Below are positions 19,263 to 26,569 of a DNA stretch of 64,000 bases, one piece after another. The notes below the pieces were generated by a model. The model worked only from the letters and a program-made list of their open reading frames with translations. It did no database searches and was not told where the DNA came from. Source of the DNA: Palsa-1392 sp036490335. GTDB lineage: Bacteria; Verrucomicrobiota; Verrucomicrobiia; Chthoniobacterales; UBA10450. A program made the translations under genes and the position numbers. The first letter of the stretch is position 1. Every line of letters begins with the position of its first letter. The stretch lies in the NCBI GenBank assembly GCA_036490335.1, contig DASXEB010000002.1:186001-250000 (forward strand), written 5' to 3'.

Positions 19263-19521
19263 TTAAAGCATCTCCGTTTGTTTATGCTCGCTCTTCTCGC
19301 GGGCGGCCATGGCGAAAGTGTTCACTGGTGGCGGGGCATTGATGGTGTCGCTGCCGTCGAGGAGGCCTTCGATGGTGACGATCTGGATGGAGAGTTGCAA
19401 GGTGTAGCGTCCAGCGCTGGCGACTTCGTCGCGCGGCTTGGTAGTTTTCGAAGGTAATGAGGACCCCGCCGACGGCCTTTTGGTTTTCGACAGTGCCGAT
19501 AAGATTGCGGATGTCTTTCAT
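19263..19521 (-). pseudogene. C-terminal remnant of a DNA methyltransferase
   Basis: Reading from 19521 gives MKDIRNLIGTVENQKAVGGV, then ITFENY. After a shift near 19430 the other frame gives DEVASAGRYTLQLSIQIVTI, then EGLLDG, and ends in AAREKSEHKQTEML. This is the usual ending of the adenine-specific methyltransferase family whose start is at 20827. There is no catalytic motif and one frameshift, so it is a remnant. It is separated from the start fragment by the nuclease gene at 19530. Confidence 0.7.
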
Positions 19522-19529
19522 ATCGCTCC

Positions 19530-20633
19530 CTACGCGCTTGCTCTCGCGCCCATTGTACGGTCAACCGAGCTGTCGATGATGCTTACGAATTCCAGACAGT
19601 TAGTTATGCAGTCCCTTAGCAAAGAGGGCGAGGTTAGAAGCTCGCCGTTACCTTTCACTGGAAGGCGACGGTTCCAAAATGCGTTTGCATACCTGAGGCC
19701 TTGTAAAGAATACGGAGCAACCCATGAAACTCTACGATGCCAGCTCCGCCCTTCATTTCTGCCAACATCAAATCCACGACTAGTATAATAGTTCACCAAA
19801 GCTGACCTATGAGATTCGAACCAAGATATGTTGCTGCTCTTTGCCCGGTCCCATAGCATAACAGAAAACTTGAAAGTAGAGGCAGTTCCTGTTTCGAGAC
19901 ACAAATAGGCCCGGTAATACCAAGGCTCCTGAAATTTCTGAGCCCATGAGGGAAGGCCGAAGGTCAGGCAATAACCGGAGTTCCCCGATTGCCACACTCG
20001 ACCGCTAACTCCATCTAGGCGAGAGAGCAGTCTCATATAAAAAGCACAGAGAGCCTCGACACGGGTAGTGATCAATGAGTTCTCCTTAAGGTGGCCTGTT
20101 TTAGATATCCCTATCGCAGGGCTAATCGTTGCTAGGTTCTCGCGAAAAAGCTCGTACTCAGCCAGTCCGGCAAAATACGTACCAAAGTCTTTCAAAAGTT
20201 CACTCCAAAAAATCCGACGAACGCCGAGAGCTTTAAAAAATGGAGCGTGACTTCTTGATCTTGGCGCCGGGGAGCGGTTGATGAGCCCGCCCGCCGTCAC
20301 GCAGTATCCCCGTGACTCGAAATAGTGAATGTATTTCTCATATTGTCCGACCTGTTCGCCGGCATCAACCTTTACCTCCACAAAGAGCAAATTTTTCATC
20401 CCGGCAATCATGATGTCGACCCGAGAACTAAGGTTTGTTTCAACCTCTGTTTCAACGCGCAAAGACTTGGGACTATTAAACCCCTCCGGGAGTCCCTCCG
20501 GAAAATATAATGCCAGCAGGCGGGTAAGAGGACGACGGTGCAAGCGACACAAGAAGGCAACGAGAGCGTCCCGAGCACGCTCCTCTATCGCCGTGCTCTT
20601 TCGACGAAAAAGAGGGGATTCACCGCTGCTCAT
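19530..20633 (-). CDS. PD-(D/E)XK nuclease superfamily protein
   Basis: About 367 residues starting MSSGESPLFRRKS, with AAAGGTG as ribosome binding site. The nuclease core is near residues 75-110: RVDIMIAG (Asp), then LLFVEVKVDAGEQVGQY (Glu-x-Lys, followed by Gln and Tyr). This is the PD-(D/E)XK pattern of restriction-type DNA nucleases. The rest is aromatic-rich with no further motif. The gene lies between the start and end fragments of one methyltransferase gene, and its codon use is more AT-rich than its neighbours, which suggests acquisition. DNA target unknown. Confidence 0.7.
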   Translation of the reverse strand: MSSGESPLFRRKSTAIEERARDALVAFLCRLHRRPLTRLLALYFPEGLPEGFNSPKSLRVETEVETNLSSRVDIMIAGMKNLLFVEVKVDAGEQVGQYEKYIHYFESRGYCVTAGGLINRSPAPRSRSHAPFFKALGVRRIFWSELLKDFGTYFAGLAEYELFRENLATISPAIGISKTGHLKENSLITTRVEALCAFYMRLLSRLDGVSGRVWQSGNSGYCLTFGLPSWAQKFQEPWYYRAYLCLETGTASTFKFSVMLWDRAKSSNISWFESHRSALVNYYTSRGFDVGRNEGRSWHRRVSWVAPYSLQGLRYANAFWNRRLPVKGNGELLTSPSLLRDCITNCLEFVSIIDSSVDRTMGARASA

Positions 20634-20827
20634 AGCACCTTTCGAGTATTTGAAACCCACAATATTTTCGGCTGGCTCACCGCGCCGCTCGTCTCGCGGA
20701 AGAGGACGTTGTAATCGGCGTTGGAGTTAAACGGCGGGTCGAGATAGACGAGATCGACGCTCTCGCTTGGGAACTCGTCGCGGTTACGCAGCCACTGGAG
20801 GTTGTCGCCGAAGTAGAGGCGATTCAT
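20630..20827 (-). pseudogene. N-terminal remnant of an adenine-specific DNA methyltransferase
   Basis: 65 codons: MNRLYFGDNLQWLRNRDE, then SVDLVYLDPPFNSNADYNVL. The DPPF catalytic motif of N6-adenine methyltransferases is intact. After FRETSGAVSQ the similarity ends and the frame stops 20 codons later, overlapping the start of the nuclease gene. The matching C-terminus is at 19263-19521, so the nuclease gene has replaced the middle of this gene. Confidence 0.75.
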
Positions 20828-20873
20828 GCTTGCTGCTGTTTAGTTGATCGGGGCGACGCCTGCAAGCGCTTCT

Positions 20874-20981
20874 CTATTCCTTAGGCAGTTTGCGCAGTTG
20901 GTCGAAGATGGGTGCAGCATCAGGCTGCTCGCCGCGGTAGATGACGCGGGTGTCGATGAGCGATGAGGGTTTCGCGGGCAT
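20874..20981 (-). pseudogene. Second methyltransferase-start remnant (35 codons)
   Basis: A short frame MPAKPSSLIDTRVIYRGEQ runs on to a TAG at 20874. IDTRVIYxG is the usual start of a related site-specific DNA methyltransferase family (normally IDTRVIYCGDNL). The homologous remnant at 44797-44886 reads SAKPSAMIDTGVIYGGEQ, then stops. Both lie about 80 bases from a 21-bp-period array. It could be a real small protein, but a truncated gene start is more likely. Confidence 0.55.
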
Positions 20982-21090
20982 GGAGTCTTAATTAGAAGCT
21001 TAGGTCCGCGGTTGGCAAGCTTGTCTGTTGGCGGGCAGAAGGCACAGGGGAATCGTTGGGGCAAGTTTCAGGCGCGGTTTCGAAGTTTGT

Positions 21091-21695
21091 TCTGTTGCCA
21101 GGAATGGTTCGCGGGTCGGAGTGATTTGTGCTCGTGTCGCGAGGAATGATCGCCGTGCCGCGAGGCATACTCGCCGTGCCGCGCGAGGGAACGGCCGTGT
21201 TGCGGCGATGACTTCGCATACCGCCGGGCCGATCGGGCGTTGAGAGCGGGAGGGTAAGCGCGTCTGCGCGCAGACTGCGGGAGGCGGGGGTGCAGGGTCA
21301 ATGGCCGGGCCGCAAGGATGGCGATACCGCGGCGCGAATCGTGCAGGTTGCAATGAAAGATGCTCGTGCGCAGCGAAAGGATGAGGAGTTGCACTGAAAA
21401 ACTCTCGTGTTGCCTTGAAAGTCTGCTCATGAAAACTGTTTGTATGACGTGTTGCCGTGAAAGTATGGGCAAACAAACAGTTCGACTCAACAGTTATTCT
21501 GTTTGACTCGGCATCCATTCACGGCATCTCAGCAGTTATTCGATGCGACTGAAGATGTTTTCGGTGCGTCTGCACAGTTTTTCGCGGCGTCTCTTCATGC
21601 AAACCGTTTTCCTGCTGAGTCAAACCGTTCGACTCAACAGTTTTTCGCTGTGACTCGGCATGTTTTCCGGGTTGTTGCGCAGTCTTTCACGTCGT
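21091..21695. repeat. 21-bp-period degenerate tandem array with change of unit orientation (array A)
   Basis: From 21486 to 21695 ten consecutive units start every 21 bases (21486, 21507, 21528 and so on to 21675). The consensus is near CTCAACAGTTTTTCGCTGTGA. From about 21347 to 21480 units read like the reverse complement (GTTGCACTGAAAAACTCTCGT), and from 21091 to 21240 there is a more GC-rich set (GTGCCGCGAGGCATACTCGC). In any frame a 21-bp unit reads as a seven-residue repeat, but the flip of orientation near 21480 argues against one protein. The rest of 20982-21888 holds no other feature I can support. Confidence 0.8.
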
Positions 21696-21888
21696 CTTCT
21701 GGAACTAGCACGGTGGCGCGGGAGAACTGCCCGCTGACTCTTCAGCACGACGCGGCGGCTGGGCAGTTACGCGCTCGGTCTGGCCAAACAAGGAGGGCGT
21801 TTGCTCATGCAAGCACGCTGGCTCGGCATATCACCGGGATGTTTGCGGATGAATTCCCGCCGTCCGCCGAGGAAAGCTGCCTCTCTGC

Positions 21889-22482
21889 TCAGGCAGACAC
21901 GGCGGATGGCTGGGGAATCACTTCGCCCGACAATTCGGCCGCGACTTCCGCCGGAAAATTTGCTTGTTCGGGTGTGTCGGCGGCGTCGGCGACTGCGGCG
22001 GTCTCCTCTTTTCGCACTGGCAACGGGTTGCTCGGGCGGCGAAAGATCGCTCCGGTGCGTCCGGTGCCGGGCGTGATCTCGACGATCTCGCCGCGCGCCT
22101 TTAATCGGGTCAGGACGACGGAGACTTTGGCCGACGTCATGTATTCGTTTTCGCTCCGGAGCAATTTCGCGATGTCGCGTCCGCTATAATCTTTCGTCAT
22201 GCGCTGGATGGCCCAGCTGACGATGCCGCCGTTCCCGGGGTGCCGGCTCTTCCAAGCCTGCAGGTCGGGATTGCAGTAAGGCGGCGGCTCCGGCACCGCG
22301 GGCGCGGCCGGTGGTGGAGGCGGGGTGGCCGGAAGAGCCGCGGCGGAGGCGGGCGGAAAGATGCCGCCATTGCCCATCTCGGCGCGGAAGGTTTCGTAGG
22401 CGCTCAGGAGTCGCTGTTTGGCGGCGATTTCCTGGCGCAGGTTTTGTTCGAGATTCACGATTTCATCAAGTGTGAGTGGCAT
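21889..22482 (-). CDS. Small protein with coiled coil and winged-helix domain
   Basis: About 197 residues from MPLTLDEIVNLEQNLRQEI. Residues 1-35 look like a coiled coil. A Pro/Ala linker follows (PATPPPPPAAPAVPEPPP). Residues 95-155 read SWAIQRMTKDYSGRDIAKLL, then VSVVLTRLKARGEIV, then GRTGAIFRR, a winged-helix fold with a recognition helix and wing. The tail is acidic. The longer frame from 22743 runs through a MITE-like repeat, so the start at 22482 (or ATG 22512) is preferred. Likely a DNA-binding regulator or structural protein; target unknown. Confidence 0.65.
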   Translation of the reverse strand: MPLTLDEIVNLEQNLRQEIAAKQRLLSAYETFRAEMGNGGIFPPASAAALPATPPPPPAAPAVPEPPPYCNPDLQAWKSRHPGNGGIVSWAIQRMTKDYSGRDIAKLLRSENEYMTSAKVSVVLTRLKARGEIVEITPGTGRTGAIFRRPSNPLPVRKEETAAVADAADTPEQANFPAEVAAELSGEVIPQPSAVSA

Positions 22483-22548
22483 GCAATGCAAAGCAAGCAA
22501 TTGTAATGCCATGGCGGTTTTTCTTTTTTGCGGGGGTGCGCGAGGTGG

Positions 22549-22718
22549 ATGACGGCGCCTCGCCGTCATACGCTTTCCCCCGGACTCAACGGCAGCCGGG
22601 CGGTGCGTGATTGCGCGAACTGGGAAGAGAAAGATTCCGACGGCGAGGGCGCGGTCGGCTACGCGAGGGCGTCGTCGGCTAGGCGTCGGCGCCGCTACAT
22701 GCGAGGCGCTCCCAAAGT
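22549..22718 (+). mobile_element. MITE-like repeat, copy 1 (extended)
   Basis: Non-coding element. The left end ATGACGGCG CCT CGCCGTCAT forms a 9-bp stem. A middle hairpin is CCCGGACTC to GCCGGGCGG. The right end CCGACGGCG AGGG CGCGGTCGG forms another 9-bp stem and leads to GGCTAC. Extra GTCGGCTA-like ends are added on the right. The ends GTAGATGACGGCG and CGCCGTCGGCTAC form an imperfect 13-bp terminal inverted repeat, best seen in copies 3 to 5. Confidence 0.75.
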
Positions 22719-22916
22719 GTAGATGACGGCGCCTCGCCGTCATATGCTTTCGCCCGGACTCAACGGCAGCCGGGCGGTGAGCGATTGCGCGAACTGTTGA
22801 GAGAAGATTCCGACGGCGAAGGCGCCGTCGGCCACGTGAGAGAAAGATTCCGACGGCGGGGGCGCGGTCGGCTACGCGAAGGCGCCGGCTACGCGAGGGC
22901 GGCGTCCGCTACATGC
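22719..22916 (+). mobile_element. MITE-like repeat, copy 2 (with internal duplication of right end)
   Basis: Same element as copy 1 in tandem, starting GTAGATGACGGCG. The right-hand hairpin (ATTCCGACGGCG) occurs twice, at 22807 and 22847, followed by further GGCTACGCG-type ends. It abuts the end of the HAF gene at 22922. Confidence 0.75.
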
Positions 22917-22921
22917 GCAGC

Positions 22922-23797
22922 CTAGTTGCGCACCCGGGCGAGGAAGGCGTGGTAAACGCCGTCCACTTCGTAGGAGCCGGTGATGAGGCCGGCGTTGTTG
23001 AATCCCTGGAAGTAGGTGTGCGAGGCGCCCGGATAATCGTAGGTGACGAAGTGATTCGGCAGCTTGAGATAAAAGCCGTGGTCGGCGTCGTCGCTCCCAT
23101 GCCAGGAGCCGACCATCATGCCCGCGTCGTTCACCGCCGTGATCTCGGTCACGATCGCGCCCGGATAATCGATCGGGTAAGTCAGCGTCCCGTCCGCGTC
23201 ACGGAAGAATCCGTGCGCGTCGCTGACGTGGTTGGGATCGATGTAGAAACCGGCGATCTGTTCCAGGTTATTGACGCTGGAGGGCTGGACCATTTTCACT
23301 CCCGGGATGGTGATGTAGGTGACGGTGCCGCCCATGTTGACGAAGCCGCCCGCGATGACGCCGTTGCCGCTGTAAACGCCGGTGAAATCGCCTGCGTCAT
23401 TCTCGCCGGTCAAAAAGGTGTAGGTCGAGCCCGGGATGTCGTATTGGGTGAAATTAGTCCCGTCGTAGAAAAATCCGTGGTCGCCCCCGCTGATGAAGGT
23501 GCCGCAGACGACCCCCGAGTTGTTGATCGCTTCGCCGTAAGTCTGGGTCGAGCCGGGAAAGGAAAAGAGCTTGCTATATTTGCCCCTGGCCGAGCGCTCG
23601 AAACTATCTGCCGTTCCGTTGGCGAAGGAAGCGATCCCGACGCTCACGCCGTTGTTCGCAATGCCAAAGAGATTGGTCGCGGTCGGGTTCCCGTGCGGGT
23701 AATCGATCGCGGTCACGACTTGGATGGTCGGCGCACCCGCCATCGCAAGCGGCGCGGCGACGGAAGCGAGAAGAAGAGTAAAGAATAAACGGTGCAT
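22922..23797 (-). CDS. Exported HAF-repeat protein
   Basis: About 291 residues. MHRLFFTLLLASVAAPLAMA is a signal peptide; the frame extends to 23836 but this ATG fits it. The body is a run of units of about 40 residues with phrases such as INNSGVVCGTF, ENDAGDFTGVY, VNDAGMMVGSW and FNNAGLITGSY, each preceded by a FPGSTQTY/IPGSTYTF-like strand. This is the HAF repeat of extracellular proteins of unknown function. A truncated paralogue (24170) and another fragment (18036) are nearby. MITE-like repeats flank it on both sides. Confidence 0.8.
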   Translation of the reverse strand: MHRLFFTLLLASVAAPLAMAGAPTIQVVTAIDYPHGNPTATNLFGIANNGVSVGIASFANGTADSFERSARGKYSKLFSFPGSTQTYGEAINNSGVVCGTFISGGDHGFFYDGTNFTQYDIPGSTYTFLTGENDAGDFTGVYSGNGVIAGGFVNMGGTVTYITIPGVKMVQPSSVNNLEQIAGFYIDPNHVSDAHGFFRDADGTLTYPIDYPGAIVTEITAVNDAGMMVGSWHGSDDADHGFYLKLPNHFVTYDYPGASHTYFQGFNNAGLITGSYEVDGVYHAFLARVRN

Positions 23798-23912
23798 GGC
23801 TGGTTCCTTCGGTTGAGTTTCGCGGGAAAGTATCAATCGCCAATTCCGCGGACAAGAAGAAAAAGCGTTCCCGAGTCGCGCGCGCTTCTCTTTTCCGAAA
23901 AGATCCCAAAGG

Positions 23913-24049
23913 GTAGATGACGGCGCCTCGCCGTCACATGCTGTCGCCCGGAGTCAGCGGCATCCGGGCGGGGCGCGATCGCGCGAACTGTTGAGAGAAG
24001 ATTCCGACGGCGAGGGCCCCGTCGGCTACATGCGGGGCGCTCCCAAAGG
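23913..24049 (+). mobile_element. MITE-like repeat, copy 3
   Basis: Starts GTAGATGACGGCG at 23913 and reaches GTCGGCTAC near 24028, followed by ATGCGGGGCGCTCCCAAAGG, which is also found after copy 1. About 120 bases between the terminal inverted repeats. Confidence 0.8.
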
Positions 24050-24168
24050 GTAGATGACGGCGCCTCGCCGTCATATGCTGTCGCCCGGGCGCGGCGGCAT
24101 CCGGCCGGTGCGCGATCGCGCGAACCGTTGAGAGAAGATTCCGACGGCGAGGGCGCCGTCGGCTACAT
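24050..24168 (+). mobile_element. MITE-like repeat, copy 4, joined to a truncated gene
   Basis: Directly follows copy 3. Starts GTAGATGACGGCG and ends GGCGCCGTCGGCTACATT. The next base belongs to the truncated HAF gene, so this copy marks the break point of that gene. Confidence 0.8.
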
Positions 24169-24169
24169 T

Positions 24170-24334
24170 CACGCCGGTACTCGCGACGCCAAAAACATCG
24201 GTCGCGATCGGGTGCTCTTTCGGATAATCGATCGTGCCCACGACCTGGATGGTGGGTGTGCCCGCGAGGGCGAGCGGGGCGGCGATGGCGCTGAAGGGAA
24301 GGGTCAAGAGGAGGCGATGCGTGATGTTTTTCAC
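24170..24334 (-). pseudogene. Truncated HAF-repeat protein gene
   Basis: About 55 codons from a GTG at 24334: a signal peptide (NITHRLLLTLPFSAIAAPLA) and TPTIQVVGTIDYPKEHP, ATDVFGVASTGVNV. These match residues 1-55 of the gene at 22922 at more than half the positions. Homology stops exactly at MITE-like copy 4, and the frame then reads through the repeat. A second exported HAF gene was therefore cut here. Confidence 0.75.
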
Positions 24335-24562
24335 GGTCAAAATGGCCGTGGATTCTAATGAACGGCCATTCTTCGCACAAGAGAAAAGTTCTTTTTCGAG
24401 CGCGCCGCTGCTTCGATTTCCCCGAGATCGCACGCGCGGAAGTTGAGTCGCTCGAAATAGTGCGCACAATCCCGAATGCTTTTTCGGCGCGCGTTCCGGT
24501 GCGGTTCATCCTTCATCCATGACCTCGCGCCATAGAACTTCCGGGAGCGCCCGCCACCCGAG

Positions 24563-24604
24563 GGTAGATGACGGCGCCTCGCCGTCGCATGCTTTCGTCC
24601 CACG
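24563..24604 (+). mobile_element. MITE-like repeat, partial copy 5a
   Basis: Only the left hairpin and the ATGCTTTCGTCC part of the element, immediately followed by a full copy. The 160 bases before it (about 24400-24560) show no gene I can support. Confidence 0.7.
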
Positions 24605-24605
24605 C

Positions 24606-24729
24606 GTAGATGACGGCGCCTCGCCGTCACATGCTTTCGTCCGGACTCGGCGGCTTCCCGGCGGTGCGCGATCGCGCGAACTGTTGAGAGAAAGATTCCG
24701 ACGGCGAGGGCGCCGTCGGCTACGTGCGG
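24606..24729 (+). mobile_element. MITE-like repeat, copy 5b
   Basis: Full element from GTAGATGACGGCG to GGCGCCGTCGGCTAC, about 118 bases, the cleanest copy. It ends about 45 bases before the nuoL start, so it lies in the nuoLMN upstream region. Confidence 0.8.
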
Positions 24730-24772
24730 ATCGCGTCGCTTCTCGCGAGTTCGTTAGGGGAAACATAACGCG

Positions 24773-26569
24773 ATGACTTCCTCTTTGCCGTGGCTCGCGC
24801 TGTTTCTCCCGCTCGCCTCCGCGCTCATTATCCTGATTGCGACCCGGCCGATGGCGACGCTCAGCGCCGCCATTTCCGTGGCTGCGGTGCTGTGCAGTTT
24901 CGTTTGCGCCTGCGTCGTATTCGTTAGGCACATTTCCAGCGCGCCGGCGATTTCGTGGATCGATCTCGGCCCGACGTTTCAAGTGCCGCTCGGGCTCACC
25001 CTCGATCCGCTCAGCCGCTCGATGCTTTTCATGGTCACGGGCGTGGGCGCGCTCATCCACATCTATTCGTTAGGCTACATGCGCGACGATGCCGGCAAGT
25101 CCCGTTACTTCGCCGGGCTCTCGCTCTTCATGTTCGCCGTGCTCGGGATCGTGCTCGCGAATAATTTTGTCATGATGTTCATCTTTTGGGAGCTGGTCGG
25201 AATCAGCTCGTGGTTGCTCATCGGGCATTGGTTCGAGCGCCCGGCGGCGGCGGACGCGGCGAAAAAAGCTTTCATCACCAATCGGATCGGCGACTTCGGA
25301 TTCATGCTCGGCATTCTCATGGTCTGGTGGGCGACGGGTTCGTTAGGCTTCGGCGGCATCGCCGCGAACATGAATCGCCTAACGAGTCATCCGGTTTACC
25401 TGACGATCACCGCGCTCCTTGTGTTTTGCGGCGCGGTTGGGAAGTCCGCGCAATTCCCGCTCCACGTCTGGCTGCCCGACGCGATGGAAGGTCCGACGCC
25501 GGTTTCGGCGCTGATCCACGCCGCGACGATGGTGGCGGCGGGCGTTTACATGCTCGTGCGTGTCGGTTTTCTGATCGGCCCGTCGGCCAATGCCCTAACG
25601 ACCATCGCCTGGATCGGCACGATCACGGCCGTGCTCGCGGCGCTCATGGCGACGCAGCAGGACGACATCAAACGCATCCTCGCCTACTCCACTCTCTCGC
25701 AACTCGGCTACATGGTGATGGCGGTCGGGCTCGCTTCGGGCAACGCGGCGATGTTCCATCTCTTCACCCACGCCGCGTTCAAGGCGCTGCTTTTCCTCGG
25801 CGCGGGCTCGATCATTTTCATGCTTCATCACGAGCAGGACATCTGGAAAATGGGCGGCCTCGCGAAACGGCTCCCGCTAACTTGTCTGACGTTTCTCATC
25901 GGCACGCTCGCGCTCATCGGCTTCCCGGGCACGAGCGGATTCTTCAGCAAGGACGCGATCCTCGCCCTCGCTTTCACGCGCAATCTGCCGATTTTTATTT
26001 GCGGAAGTTTCACCGCGCTCCTGACCGCGTTTTACATGACGCGGCTGGTCGTGCTCGTTTTCTTCGGCAGTCCGCGCAGCCAGGAAGCAGCGCGGAGCGG
26101 CGAGTCGCCTGCGGTCATGGTCGTGCCGCTGGTCTTGCTCGCGATTCCGGCATTGTTAGGCGGCTACGCCATCTTCGCGCGGCATCTGCTCGTCTTGCCT
26201 AACGAGAAAAGCCCGATCGTGATTGTGCCCGCGGTTGCTTTCGGCGCGCTTTTCCTCGGTGTGGTCAGCGCGTTTTTGCTTTATCGCAAACGCACGACCG
26301 AGCCGTTGCGCATCGGACTTTTCCGCGACCGCTTTTATCTCGATCAACTTTACGCTTTTCTCATCCGCTGGACGCAGGGGTTGCTCGCGTCGCTTTCCAG
26401 TTTCATCGACCGCTGGATTCTCGACGGCGCGATTGTGAGGGGATTGAGCGGCGGGACGTGGGGCAGCGGATTTTTGTTGCGCCTGCTCCAGGTCGGCAAC
26501 TTGCAGGCCTACGGATTTCTCTTCGGGCTCGGCATCATCGGTCTCATTTACTTCACCGTTTTCCGCTGA
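24773..26569 (+). CDS. nuoL: NADH-quinone oxidoreductase subunit L
   Basis: 598 residues, about 16 membrane helices. Antiporter-type motifs are clear: FWELVGISSWLLIGHW (conserved Glu), HAATMVAAGVYMLVR (Lys/His region), and DDIKRILAYSTLSQLGYM. A long C-terminal helix region follows. It is one of the three proton-pumping subunits of complex I in the cytoplasmic membrane. The start ATG is preceded by AGGGGA, part of an octamer copy (24751). nuoM overlaps its stop codon. No nuoA-K genes are adjacent upstream; a MITE-like cluster is found there instead. Six exact octamers lie inside the gene, in both orientations. Confidence 0.95.
   Translation: MTSSLPWLALFLPLASALIILIATRPMATLSAAISVAAVLCSFVCACVVFVRHISSAPAISWIDLGPTFQVPLGLTLDPLSRSMLFMVTGVGALIHIYSLGYMRDDAGKSRYFAGLSLFMFAVLGIVLANNFVMMFIFWELVGISSWLLIGHWFERPAAADAAKKAFITNRIGDFGFMLGILMVWWATGSLGFGGIAANMNRLTSHPVYLTITALLVFCGAVGKSAQFPLHVWLPDAMEGPTPVSALIHAATMVAAGVYMLVRVGFLIGPSANALTTIAWIGTITAVLAALMATQQDDIKRILAYSTLSQLGYMVMAVGLASGNAAMFHLFTHAAFKALLFLGAGSIIFMLHHEQDIWKMGGLAKRLPLTCLTFLIGTLALIGFPGTSGFFSKDAILALAFTRNLPIFICGSFTALLTAFYMTRLVVLVFFGSPRSQEAARSGESPAVMVVPLVLLAIPALLGGYAIFARHLLVLPNEKSPIVIVPAVAFGALFLGVVSAFLLYRKRTTEPLRIGLFRDRFYLDQLYAFLIRWTQGLLASLSSFIDRWILDGAIVRGLSGGTWGSGFLLRLLQVGNLQAYGFLFGLGIIGLIYFTVFR

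Noticed and set aside
21486..21695. 21-bp array as a CRISPR or as a coding heptad repeat gene
   Set aside because: Units are contiguous without spacers. The unit orientation flips along the array, and frames on both strands are short and lack a start with ribosome binding site.
22922..23788. 291-codon + strand frame
   Set aside because: Antisense to the HAF gene, which has signal peptide and repeats.
18300..24740. Complete insertion sequence or prophage
   Set aside because: No transposase, integrase or structural phage gene could be recognised; only MITE-like repeats and gene remnants.
24751..24761. Octamer as a general ribosome binding site
   Set aside because: Works by position only at nuoL; most copies are inside genes or after stop codons.
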